Source of the DNA: an uncultured Acidobacteriota bacterium
GTDB lineage: Bacteria > Acidobacteriota > Terriglobia > Bryobacterales > Bryobacteraceae
Direction of reading: 5' to 3'
Assembly: GCA_902826685.1 (NCBI GenBank)
Contig: CADEFT010000030.1
Location: 1 to 64,000, forward strand
DNA: 64,000 nt
Part shown: in pieces, positions 34,183 to 41,863 of the stretch
Layout: every line of letters begins with the position of its first letter
Numbering within the stretch: the stretch's first letter is position 1
The notes under the pieces: generated by a model
The model's database searches: none
The model's input: the letters and a program-made list of their open reading frames with translations, nothing else
Told to the model about the DNA's origin: nothing
Position numbers and translations under genes: made by a program

Positions 34183-35337
34183 GTGATGTCTGAACCGCTG
34201 TTTGCCACGGTGGAGGATTTGGCGCGGTCTTCGAGCCCCGCTTCCGCCCTGTCGTTCCTGGTCGATCACTTCCGCCAGAACCGGGAGTACAGCCGGCTGT
34301 TCGAAGCGCGCCTCATGAAGAAGCGTCACGAACTGGGCGCGGAGCTGATGCCAAGCGGCCATCTTCACCTGCATGGCGAAGCGCTCAAAGCCTATGACGC
34401 CGAGATGCTGGAGGCGGCGCGCGAGGCGGCGCGGCTGTATCTCGACGATGGCAAGATTCCCGAATCGTGGCCCTATTTCCGCGCGCTGGGCGATCCGGCG
34501 CCGGTGCGTGAGGCGATCGAAAAACTGCCAACGGGCGAGGGCGGCGACGCGGTGATCGAAATCGCACTCGGTGAGCGCGTGCATCCGAGGAAAGGTTTCG
34601 AGATGCTGCTCGAACAACACGGGATCTGCCGCGCGATCACGTTGTTCGATCAATACCCCGATGCCGCCACGCGCGAGGACGCGCTTGCGCTGCTGGCCGG
34701 GAACCTGCACGGCAGCCTGGTATCGAACCTGCGCGCGGTGATTGAACGCAATGAGGCGCCGGCGCCGGAGGGTGCGTCGATTCCCCAGTTGATCGAAGGG
34801 CGCCCTTGGCTGTTCGGCGAATTCTGCTATCACGTCGACGTGTCGCATCTGATGTCGGTGGTGCGGCTGAGCGCCGAATCCGGGCGCGAGGAAACGCTGC
34901 GGCTGGCGCGCGGGCTGGCGCTCTACGGAACGCAGCTGCATTCGGATCTGCAATATAAAGGCTACCCGCCATTCGACGATTTCTATCGCGACCACGCGCT
35001 GTATTTCGCGGCGCGCCTGGGAGAAGGCGTCGACCAGACGATCGCGCATTTCCGCGCGCGCGTGGCGTCTTACGACTACGAGCAGATCGGCAGCTATCCG
35101 GCCCAGGTGCTGGTGCGCATGCTGTTGCGCTTGGGACGCCCGCATGAAGCGGTGGAAGTATTCGAGCAGTTTGTCGGCGATACCGATCCGAACTACCTGA
35201 GCTGCCCTACCCTGCCCCAGCTTTGCCAGACCGCGGGCGATTATGCGCGGCTGCGCAAGCTGGCGGAAAAAGACGGCGATCTGATCCGCTATGCGGCCGC
35301 GGTGATCGAAGCGGGCGACGTCAAGCCGGACCGTTGA
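34183..35337 (+). CDS. Hypothetical helical-repeat protein
   Basis: A 384-residue cytoplasmic protein with no signal or membrane segment and no family that I recognise. It is almost all helical, with TPR/HEAT-like pairs: SALSFLVDHFRQNREYSRLFEARLMKKRHELG near the start and PAQVLVRMLLRLGRPHEAVEVFEQFVG near the end. The central segment WLFGEFCYHVDVSHLMSVVRLS has a Cys and several His. A second ATG is at 34186. It converges with and overlaps the RepA-like gene by 17 bases. Function unknown; probably a protein-protein adaptor. Confidence 0.7.
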   Translation: MMSEPLFATVEDLARSSSPASALSFLVDHFRQNREYSRLFEARLMKKRHELGAELMPSGHLHLHGEALKAYDAEMLEAAREAARLYLDDGKIPESWPYFRALGDPAPVREAIEKLPTGEGGDAVIEIALGERVHPRKGFEMLLEQHGICRAITLFDQYPDAATREDALALLAGNLHGSLVSNLRAVIERNEAPAPEGASIPQLIEGRPWLFGEFCYHVDVSHLMSVVRLSAESGREETLRLARGLALYGTQLHSDLQYKGYPPFDDFYRDHALYFAARLGEGVDQTIAHFRARVASYDYEQIGSYPAQVLVRMLLRLGRPHEAVEVFEQFVGDTDPNYLSCPTLPQLCQTAGDYARLRKLAEKDGDLIRYAAAVIEAGDVKPDR

Positions 35338-36310
35338 TCGCCTTGCCGTGGCCGATAACCAGGTATTGTCCGTCCGGCGACATCTCGGCTGGGCATTCGG
35401 GCCAAAAGCGCTTGGTGATGGTGAGCCACTCGCGAATCTTCTGCTTGAAGCGGCGCTCGCGCTTGTACTCGGTCATGCCCATTTGCTGCTCGAGGCTGCC
35501 CGGTCCACAAAGGCTGATGTATTCCACGCCCTTCGATTTGAAGCAGCGCCAGGAGAGCCACATATAGAAGTCGAGATTACCAGGCGCGTCGGAGAGTCCT
35601 TTGACGACTTCCGCGTCCACCGGAATCGGGTGGCTCTGAATCTCGCGCCAGAACGAATCGCTGAGCTCGATCACGTTCTCGAATTCCTCGCCCGGAAGCG
35701 CTTCCTGATCGTCATGCCGGTTGAACCATAGCTGCATGCGGTCGAAGTAATGAAAGCGGGCCCAGTCGAAGACGAGGTCCTTGCGCACCTGGTCTTCGGT
35801 TCCAAAGAAGATGGTGGAGGCGAAGATGCGCTGGAAGCCTTCGATCAGCCGGCGGTAATTGGCGCCGGATTTCTGCAGGCCGAAGGTTTGCAGCATTTCG
35901 CTGGCGGTGCGGAACCGGACGGTCTTCGAGTTCTGCCGCAGCGCGAGCGTAGCCACCCAGATCGGAATAAGGCGGTCCTGTCCGAAGGGCAGGCCGAAAC
36001 GCGGATGTCCGGCCAGGCTGAGAAAAAACTTGCCATTCTGCCGCGTATATTCGAGGGTCGTTTTTTCGGGCCGCCGGATCGGCAGGCAGCACAATACGAA
36101 CGGGCGCGAGTTATAGACCAGGTCTTGCCTGCCCTCTTCGCGCTTGGCGTTGACCACTTCGACGGCGGCCAGCTTCTTCGCCTTGCGCTTGGAGATGCTG
36201 AGTTCGATGGATCCGGTCTCGGCCATGACGGCGCTAAGGGGCGCGGGCATGCTCTCCGGTTTGCGGCGTTCGAGAGCGAGGCGTTCGGGTGGACGGGTTT
36301 TCGATTTCAC
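35321..36310 (-). CDS. Plasmid-type replication initiator RepA
   Basis: A 329-residue protein of the plasmid RepA group. Landmarks: FVLCCLPIRRPEKTTLEYTRQNGKF, LPFGQDRLIPIWVATLALRQNSKTVRF, then TASEMLQTFGLQKSGANYRRLIEGFQRIFASTIFFGTED and NLDFYMWLSWRC, with a basic C-terminal region (EYKRERRFKQKIREWL). It would bind origin DNA and start replication. Its start overlaps the stop of the ribbon-helix-helix gene (ATGA); with parA upstream this is a full replication/partition operon. In a chromosomal setting it marks an integrated plasmid, or the contig may itself be an extrachromosomal replicon. Confidence 0.82.
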   Translation of the reverse strand: MKSKTRPPERLALERRKPESMPAPLSAVMAETGSIELSISKRKAKKLAAVEVVNAKREEGRQDLVYNSRPFVLCCLPIRRPEKTTLEYTRQNGKFFLSLAGHPRFGLPFGQDRLIPIWVATLALRQNSKTVRFRTASEMLQTFGLQKSGANYRRLIEGFQRIFASTIFFGTEDQVRKDLVFDWARFHYFDRMQLWFNRHDDQEALPGEEFENVIELSDSFWREIQSHPIPVDAEVVKGLSDAPGNLDFYMWLSWRCFKSKGVEYISLCGPGSLEQQMGMTEYKRERRFKQKIREWLTITKRFWPECPAEMSPDGQYLVIGHGKAINGPA

Positions 36311-36753
36311 CGGGCGATCCCTTGGTTGGAGGAGTGATCGAGGTTGGGCAGGTACTTCAAAAGAGCGTCCTCGACGATATCGACCATTTCCCGGCTGTGG
36401 ACGGCGGCGGCGACTTTGAGGCGCTGGTGGAGCGAGGCGTCGAGATTGAAGGTGGCCTTCTTTTTTGGGATGAGGCGCTGTACAGGTAGCGGGCTAGCTG
36501 TATAGGAGGATGTCTGTATAGAAGGCGACGCGACTACAGCAGTAGATGCAGGAAGCTGTAAAGGTGTTTGGCCAGGTGGCTGTGTAGCTGTATGGGGCGC
36601 CGGTGCTTCCGGGGCAGCTACAGGTTCCTGGCTGGCTGTATATATGTCTATGCTCCCGGCTGTATCTACGGTAATCTGTTCGGCTGGCTCTACAGCGAGC
36701 TGGCTCGGAACACTCCGCACAAATGCATCCCTCAAGCTTGCTTTCTTCGACAT
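36307..36753 (-). CDS. Ribbon-helix-helix partition-type DNA-binding protein
   Basis: About 148 residues from the ATG at 36753 (MSKKASLRDAFVRSVPS), which has a GAGGGAG ribosome site. The C-terminal ~45 residues (KKKATFNLDASLHQRLKVAAAVHSREMVDIVEDALLKYL) form a ribbon-helix-helix domain as in ParG/CopG centromere-binding proteins. The middle ~75 residues are a low-complexity Ala/Pro/Thr/Ser/Tyr linker with repeated YTAS; this stretch of DNA is packed with CTGTA/TACAG motifs. Sixteen bases after parA and overlapping repA, so it is the likely second partition component. Confidence 0.75.
   Translation of the reverse strand: MSKKASLRDAFVRSVPSQLAVEPAEQITVDTAGSIDIYTASQEPVAAPEAPAPHTATQPPGQTPLQLPASTAVVASPSIQTSSYTASPLPVQRLIPKKKATFNLDASLHQRLKVAAAVHSREMVDIVEDALLKYLPNLDHSSNQGIAR
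36478..36695. repeat. CTGTA/TACAG motif array within the partition gene
   Basis: Eleven CTGTA or TACAG pentamers occur in ~218 bases (CTGTA at 36478, 36498, 36514, 36556, 36588, 36636, 36660; TACAG at 36481, 36535, 36619, 36691), in both orientations, frequently as AGCTGTAT. Chance would give under one. Three more sit just upstream of parA. This looks like an iteron or centromere (parS-like) array embedded in coding sequence. Confidence 0.6.
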
Positions 36754-36769
36754 AACTCCCTCTAAATCT

Positions 36770-37447
36770 TCAACTCGCGGACGCCATCCGCACCGGCTCG
36801 GCGGCCAGCACATCCTGCACTTCCGCTCTCAAACGTTGAAATTCTTCCACCGCCGGCGATCCCGGCGCATACTCAAACACCGTTTGACCCGCTACCAGCG
36901 ACTCGGCGAGCGCCACCCGTTGGGCGATTTCCGTCTCGAACACGGGAATTCCGAAGGCCCCGGCAGCGTCGCGAGCCTCGCGCCCGAGCGTCGTATTGCT
37001 GAGGCGCCGCGTAATCAACATGCGGCTGCGCAGCGCCGGATGCACCGTCTGCGCCTTCTCGATAAGCGTGGCCATGTCTTCGCCCGACCACAGATCGAGC
37101 GGACTCGGCTGCACCGGCACAATCACCAGGTCCACTGCCATCAGAGCCGAGCGCGTGATGTTGTCGAGGCCAGTGGGCCCACCGGGCGGGCAATCGACCA
37201 CCACGTATCGATATTTCTGGGCCAGTGCCGGAATCTCTTTATGAAGCACAGGGGAGGGAAGCGCTACGACCTGAAACGTCGAAGCCGCATCGCGGTTGAG
37301 CGCCCGCCAGCGCAGCGCGCTACCTTGCGGATCGGCGTCCACCAGCAGCACATCGCCCACCCGCGACAGCGCCGACGCCAGATTGATCGACGTCGTTGTC
37401 TTGCCGCATCCGCCTTTTTGATTCGCCAGCGCGATCGCATCTGCCAT
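36770..37447 (-). CDS. parA: ParA-family partition ATPase
   Basis: About 225 residues from the ATG at 37447; an ATG at 37471 is also possible. Deviant Walker A KGGCGKTTT near the start (KGGxGKT signature of ParA), Walker A' VLLVDADPQGSALRW, and Walker B YVVVDCPPGGP are intact, with the conserved VIVPVQPSPLDLWS. It is of the short ParA type lacking an N-terminal helix-turn-helix, which usually pairs with small ribbon-helix-helix proteins, as here. First gene of the parA-RHH-repA minus-strand operon. Confidence 0.9.
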   Translation of the reverse strand: MADAIALANQKGGCGKTTTSINLASALSRVGDVLLVDADPQGSALRWRALNRDAASTFQVVALPSPVLHKEIPALAQKYRYVVVDCPPGGPTGLDNITRSALMAVDLVIVPVQPSPLDLWSGEDMATLIEKAQTVHPALRSRMLITRRLSNTTLGREARDAAGAFGIPVFETEIAQRVALAESLVAGQTVFEYAPGSPAVEEFQRLRAEVQDVLAAEPVRMASAS

Positions 37448-37451
37448 ATAG

Positions 37452-37512
37452 CTGTATGTGCAGTCTGCCATACGGACGTGTGCGCTGTCAAACTGGAAAG
37501 CTGTACGTACAG
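37452..37512. promoter_or_regulatory. Palindromic CTGTACGTACAG and related motif upstream of parA
   Basis: A perfect 12-base palindrome CTGTACGTACAG (37501-37512) and another CTGTA (37452-37456) lie just upstream of the parA start. They match the array in the ribbon-helix-helix gene, so the same protein could bind here and autoregulate the operon. No clear promoter elements are identified. Confidence 0.5.
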
Positions 37513-37526
37513 GCGGGCGGCTTTAG

Positions 37527-37544
37527 GGCCGGCTTCGTCCGGCC
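37527..37544. terminator. GC-rich hairpin between parA and GT2
   Basis: GGCCGG-CTTCGT-CCGGCC forms a six-base-pair stem and six-base loop about 86 bases past the GT2 stop on the minus strand. It lacks a T run, so termination is uncertain. The rest of the 37513-37629 spacer shows nothing recognisable. Confidence 0.35.
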
Positions 37545-37629
37545 GGACTGACCAAACTTCAATGTCCCCAGCGGCTTACGGAACAGAAACCCCGCCGGGT
37601 ACGACTGACTATGTTGGGGCACACGTGTG

Positions 37630-38607
37630 TCATACCGCCGTGCCACGCCTCTCATAGGGCAGGGAAGACACCGGAGCCGCCCATACCCCCGCGATCAGAT
37701 CCGGACATTCCCGCACCGGCACGAAAGGCATCTGCGACCGCCTTCCCAACACCGACAGGGCAAAGCCCAGCGCCGCGGCGAGCAGCGGCACCAAGGCCGC
37801 GGCCACCCAAGCCAGCGCGGAAGCGATGCCGGTGAAACCGGCCAGCCAGGCGGCCATCGCCCCCACGGCCGTTCCAACCAGCGCCCCTCCCGAAGCCAGG
37901 AACATCCGCACGCTCACCGCATCGGCAAACAACGAGATGGCACTCAGCCCGTGCTGAACCAGCGAAACGGCGTTCATCTTCGACCGTCCGGCGAGCCGCG
38001 GCGCCCTGGCAATGGGCACCGTGGCGAACGGCAGCCGTGAACGCAATACGGACCCGGCATAGTGATTCCAGATTTCGGGAGTGACCACCAGGCGTTCGAG
38101 CGCCGCCGGAGACAACACGCTGAAATTACCCACCCGGATCTCGACGCCCGATAGCATCCGGTGCAGACGCCGGAACACGGCATAGCTCAACCGGAAGGCC
38201 AGCCCTTCGGCACGCTTGGTGCGCTCGGCGAAGACGGCCATCGGCGCGCCCGGTTCATATAGCCGCCGGAGCAGGGAAGGGATGCCGTCCGGAGAATCCT
38301 CCCCATCGGCGTCCATCACCGCTACCGTGCAATGCCGCCGGGTCTGCCAGATATGGACGAGTCCCACGGCCAGCGCCCGTTGATGTCCCACGGTTCTCTT
38401 GAGCGTGACCACCTCCAGCCGCCGCAGGGCGGGGAAGCGGGCGGTCATCAATACCTGAGGAGCGGGGGAAGGGGAACCATCATTGATCAACACCACCTCG
38501 GCCTCGAGCCCAAGCCCGGTGGCGACGGAATCCAGATGCGGCAGCAGCAGACGCACCGCCTCCCAGTCGTCGTAAACCGGCATGAGGATACAGAGCGAAT
38601 CGAGCAT
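37630..38607 (-). CDS. GT2-family membrane glycosyltransferase (DPM/GtrB-like)
   Basis: A 325-residue protein. Residues 1-~215 are a GT-A fold family 2 domain (LCILMPVYDDWEAV, VVLINDGSPS, HQRALAVGLVHI, and the DxD-like VMDADGED). Residues ~230-285 form two transmembrane helices (FLASGGALVGTAVGAMAAWLAG, LAWVAAALVPLLAAALGFALSV), as in polyprenyl-phosphate sugar transferases. It likely charges a lipid carrier with a sugar. The histidine-containing GHQRAL segment differs somewhat from canonical family members. Confidence 0.85.
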   Translation of the reverse strand: MLDSLCILMPVYDDWEAVRLLLPHLDSVATGLGLEAEVVLINDGSPSPAPQVLMTARFPALRRLEVVTLKRTVGHQRALAVGLVHIWQTRRHCTVAVMDADGEDSPDGIPSLLRRLYEPGAPMAVFAERTKRAEGLAFRLSYAVFRRLHRMLSGVEIRVGNFSVLSPAALERLVVTPEIWNHYAGSVLRSRLPFATVPIARAPRLAGRSKMNAVSLVQHGLSAISLFADAVSVRMFLASGGALVGTAVGAMAAWLAGFTGIASALAWVAAALVPLLAAALGFALSVLGRRSQMPFVPVRECPDLIAGVWAAPVSSLPYERRGTAV

Positions 38608-38627
38608 CGGCGCCCGCGTTCAGCGTA

Positions 38628-38926
38628 TCATGCCAAGGGATTTACGATCCGCACGCCCGCGATGCTTTGGCCGGCGTTGAGGTCCTCTCGAAAGAAACAC
38701 TCCGGCCTCCAGTCTCTTCGCCGAGACGATGACCGAATCCCAGTCCCCCAGGTCCGGCAAAGCCGCATCGGCTCCAATCCCGCAAACACATGCGGCCCTG
38801 AGCCATGAGGACACCCTCTAAGAGCCGGCGGGCCATGGCGTGCCAGTAATCCGTTCCGGCCGTGAGAGCATACACCAGGATGTTGGTATCGATGAAAACG
38901 CGCCGCTCCGTCTGCTCACCGCTCAT
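38628..38926 (-). pseudogene. Decayed PIN-domain (VapC-like) toxin
   Basis: From the ATG at 38926 the frame encodes a normal PIN start (RRVFIDTNILVYALTAGTDYWHAMARRLLEGVL, with the first catalytic Asp). The centre carrying the further acidic residues is then lost. Later pieces lie in other frames: GDWDSVIVSAKRLEAGVFLS and EDLNAGQSIAGVRIVNPLA with a stop at 38628. Intact VapC proteins are ~130-140 residues. The start overlaps the antitoxin by 11 bases. Confidence 0.75.
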
Positions 38927-39140
38927 GGAGTTCCTCCCGCGTCCACGAAATGCCGTCCTCCACGGGGTAGCGCCGCGACAACAGACGTGCCTGGGCCGCG
39001 TCCCGGTCCGAAGCCAGCCGCACCGCCGATTGCAAGAACTCGCGCACCATTTGATCAACCGTCGTATCGCGGTCGATCGCGAGCCTGCGAACCTCTTTCA
39101 GCAGACCGTCTTCGATCGCCAGAGTCAGAGTTGCCACCAA
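38916..39140 (-). CDS. Ribbon-helix-helix antitoxin (VapB-like)
   Basis: A 74-residue protein with an N-terminal strand-helix-helix DNA-binding segment (MVATLTLAIEDGLLKEVRRLAIDRDTTVDQMVREFLQSAV) and a C-terminal toxin-neutralising tail (SWTREELHER). It is intact, while its PIN toxin partner downstream is broken, so it may persist as an orphan regulator or a decaying relic. Confidence 0.75.
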   Translation of the reverse strand: MVATLTLAIEDGLLKEVRRLAIDRDTTVDQMVREFLQSAVRLASDRDAAQARLLSRRYPVEDGISWTREELHER

Positions 39141-39169
39141 ATCAGTGTGCCATCATTCGCGTGTAGTCT

Positions 39170-40543
39170 TCAAAACTGAAAATACACGAACGGAATGTTC
39201 TCTTCGGTCACCCCGAACAGCTCGATTCCCATTAACAACGCCGCCGCCGCCCCGGCATAGACCCAGGCCGGCTTCTCGTGCATCCGGTCGAACCAGCCCG
39301 TACGTTCCTCGATTGCCGCTAGCAGCAACGAGACCACCGCCAGCGCATAATGCCAGCTTTGCCAGGTGGCCGCTCCGCCCGCAGACCCGAACATCTCACC
39401 GATTACGTAGCCGCTATCGGCCAGTGTCGCCCCGCGAAAGAAGACCCAGCCGGCGCACACCAGAATGAACGTAGCCGGAATCCGTACCGCCCTGTACAGC
39501 CGCTCCACCGGCACCGCGCGCTCCAGGCTCAACAGCGCTCCGTGATAGCCGCCCCAAATCAGAAAGTTCCAGCTCGCTCCGTGCCAAAGGCCGCCAAGCA
39601 GCATGGTCAGCATCAAGTTGCGATAAGTGGCCCACCTGCCATGCCTGTTCCCGCCGAAAGAAATATACACATAGTCGCGCAGCCAGGTCGATAACGAGAT
39701 ATGCCAACGCCGCCAGAACTCCGTCATACTCGCCGCCAGATACGGGCGCCGGAAGTTCACCGGGAAACGAAACCCCAGCAGCGCCGCGCTGCCGATGGCC
39801 ATATCGGTGTATCCGGAAAAGTCGAAGAAGATCTGCAAAGCGAAGGCGACCGTGCCGCTCCAGGCCGGTACGGCGCCCGGATGCGCCGTTACATCGCGGA
39901 AATATCCATCCGCCAGCAGCGCAAACTGGTCGGCCAGCACCATTTTTTTGGCAAGTCCGAACAGCACCAGAAAGACGCCCTGCTGCGCCTCGGCCATCGA
40001 CGGGCGGCGCCAGCCGTACAGATCGCGGAAGAAATCCCGCGCCCGTACGATCGGTCCGGCCACCAGTTGTGGAAAGAAGGCGATAAACAGCGCATAGTCG
40101 ATCAGGTTGCGAATCGCCCGCTGCTCGCGGCGGTACACGTCCACCACATAGGACATACTCTGAAAGGTATGAAAACTGATGCCGATCGGCAGCAGGATCG
40201 AAAGCGCGAACGCATCCGGAGACCGGTCGAGCAGGTGCGCGACGTTCGACGCCAGGAAATTATAGTACTTGAAGTAACCGAGAAACCCCAGGTTGGCGCC
40301 GAGACTACCCACTAACAACCAACGCCGCCGCCGTGGATCGGCCACGCGCTCCATCCACAGCCCCGATCCATAGTCGATCAAAGTCAGCGTCCACACCAGC
40401 AAAACGAATACCGGGTTCCAGCACATGTAAAAGAAGTAACTGGCGGCCAGTAACCACGCACGGCGCCAACGGACCGGACCCAGATAGAACACCCCTGTGA
40501 CAACGGCGAGGAAGATAAAGTATCCGGCGGTGTGGAAAAGCAT
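39170..40543 (-). CDS. MBOAT-family O-acyltransferase (AlgI-like)
   Basis: A 457-residue polytopic membrane protein of the MBOAT/AlgI family with about eleven transmembrane helices. Landmarks: YFKYYNFL, LPIGISFHTFQSMSYVVDVYR, FFPQLVAGPIVRA, FALQIFFDFSGYTDMAIGSAALLGF, FWRRWHISLSTWLRDYVYI and LGGLWHGASWNFLIWG with the catalytic His. It moves acetyl groups across the membrane for O-acetylation of exported polysaccharides. The SGNH-like gene 11 bases upstream is its likely partner. Confidence 0.93.
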   Translation of the reverse strand: MLFHTAGYFIFLAVVTGVFYLGPVRWRRAWLLAASYFFYMCWNPVFVLLVWTLTLIDYGSGLWMERVADPRRRRWLLVGSLGANLGFLGYFKYYNFLASNVAHLLDRSPDAFALSILLPIGISFHTFQSMSYVVDVYRREQRAIRNLIDYALFIAFFPQLVAGPIVRARDFFRDLYGWRRPSMAEAQQGVFLVLFGLAKKMVLADQFALLADGYFRDVTAHPGAVPAWSGTVAFALQIFFDFSGYTDMAIGSAALLGFRFPVNFRRPYLAASMTEFWRRWHISLSTWLRDYVYISFGGNRHGRWATYRNLMLTMLLGGLWHGASWNFLIWGGYHGALLSLERAVPVERLYRAVRIPATFILVCAGWVFFRGATLADSGYVIGEMFGSAGGAATWQSWHYALAVVSLLLAAIEERTGWFDRMHEKPAWVYAGAAAALLMGIELFGVTEENIPFVYFQF

Positions 40544-40554
40544 GAGCCGCGTGG

Positions 40555-41625
40555 TCAGGATGCCGTCAACAATCGCCGCACTTCACCCGAAAGCAGGAGG
40601 GTGAAGCGTTCGACGCCCGGCCAATTCAGATGCAGCGGGTCCATGAACAGCTCCGGACGTTCGAGCGAATCGAAGAAATGCTCGTCGATCAGCGTGACGT
40701 TCGGCAGCCGCGCCAGCCGCCGCGCCGTCCCTTCCGGATTCGACGCTCGCGGAACCGGCGGGACGGGGCCTCGCGGCAGGCGCAGGAAGATCAGACGGGT
40801 TGGCGATCCGCGATAGCGCTCGGCGAGCCGTCCGAGCCAGTGTTCGCGATAGGCGGCCATCACGCCAGTCCGTGGCGCCGGATGGGCCAGCAGTTCCCGC
40901 TCCACCATCGCCCGCACTGGCGCGGGTACGTCCTCCGGCAGGAACACCTTCCGGTTGGCGCGATCGACCCGCAGGCCCGCCAGGCTCCGCGATTCGCCCT
41001 TGTAGTTGTAGATCCACTGTTCCCAGTCGCGGTATTGTTCGAGCTTCCGGAGCCGCGCCGCGGGCGCCGCCAGAAACGCCTGCACGTCTTTCTGAAAGGC
41101 GAACCCGTTGAACAGAATCGAACGCGCCGCCTGCCAGCGGCTGGACCAGGTGAGAAACGATCCGGCGAAGTCCGGCAGATCGCTCAACCGCAACTGGCCG
41201 CCCAGGTAGCGCAGGTCGCTCACCCGCTCCGCCATGATCTGGCCGGTGTCGAGGTCGTCGTAATCGTCAAGCGGGAGGAGGATCGCCGAGTAGTGATTCG
41301 CCTTCGGATCCACCGCCCGCAGGATGTAGGGCCACTGGCGCGGCAACTGGCCGCCAAGCGATAGCGTGGCGAAGCGGACCCCCGCGCCGCGGTCGCTTTC
41401 ATTGGCGAAGCGCACAAAGAAGCCCATGCGCGAATCTCCGAGCGCCAGCACCTGGTGCCGCGCGGGCTGGCTCTGCCGGCCACGCTCGGCTTCGATCATA
41501 CGTTCCATCATGGCGACCGACGAATCTGGCTCGAGGAGGCTTTTGTACCAACCCGAACGGAACACCACGGCATCGGCGGCAAATAGCGCCGCCGCCGCGA
41601 GCATGAGGCGTACGGCGAGACCCAC
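40555..41625 (-). CDS. SGNH-like membrane-anchored protein paired with MBOAT
   Basis: A 356-residue protein with an N-terminal signal anchor (LMLAAAALFAADAVVF). A GDSRMG motif at about residues 63-68 supplies the SGNH serine block and DPLHLNWPG near the C-terminus the Asp-x-x-His block, as in AlgX/DltD-like O-acetylation partners. The Asn/Gly blocks are not obvious. It ends 11 bases before the MBOAT start, the usual order for an MBOAT/SGNH operon. It likely transfers or removes acetyl groups on the polysaccharide outside the membrane. Confidence 0.7.
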   Translation of the reverse strand: MGLAVRLMLAAAALFAADAVVFRSGWYKSLLEPDSSVAMMERMIEAERGRQSQPARHQVLALGDSRMGFFVRFANESDRGAGVRFATLSLGGQLPRQWPYILRAVDPKANHYSAILLPLDDYDDLDTGQIMAERVSDLRYLGGQLRLSDLPDFAGSFLTWSSRWQAARSILFNGFAFQKDVQAFLAAPAARLRKLEQYRDWEQWIYNYKGESRSLAGLRVDRANRKVFLPEDVPAPVRAMVERELLAHPAPRTGVMAAYREHWLGRLAERYRGSPTRLIFLRLPRGPVPPVPRASNPEGTARRLARLPNVTLIDEHFFDSLERPELFMDPLHLNWPGVERFTLLLSGEVRRLLTAS

Positions 41626-41763
41626 GGTGCCTTAGGTTAGCGCAAGGAATCCCGGTGGAGCGGCGCAGGCCGGGAAACGAGCCCGGACTGTAAGGTAGAG
41701 CTAACACCAATTGAAGCGGGAGATAAGCGAATGCCTTAGGGCGGGATGGGGATTTTCCTGGTG

Positions 41764-41854
41764 CCTGGGCTTACCATCTCCGCCGATAAGAGAGAGGCGG
41801 AAGGATAGGTGTCGGTCCGGCGCTCCTGGCCGGGCGTGTCGCCCGATCCCCAGG
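41764..41854 (+). promoter_or_regulatory. Possible structured mRNA leader of the GGDEF/HD-GYP gene
   Basis: The leader can form a closing stem CCTGGG/CCCAGG (41764-41769 with 41849-41854) around two hairpins: TCCGCC/GGCGGA (41779-41784 with 41796-41801) and CGGGCG-TGT-CGCCCG (41831-41845). The closing arm ends nine bases before the ATG. This is a multibranch arrangement, but it does not match a c-di-GMP riboswitch consensus that I know. The rest of the 238-base spacer (41626-41863) shows nothing else. Confidence 0.35.
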
Positions 41855-41863
41855 TTCTGAGAC

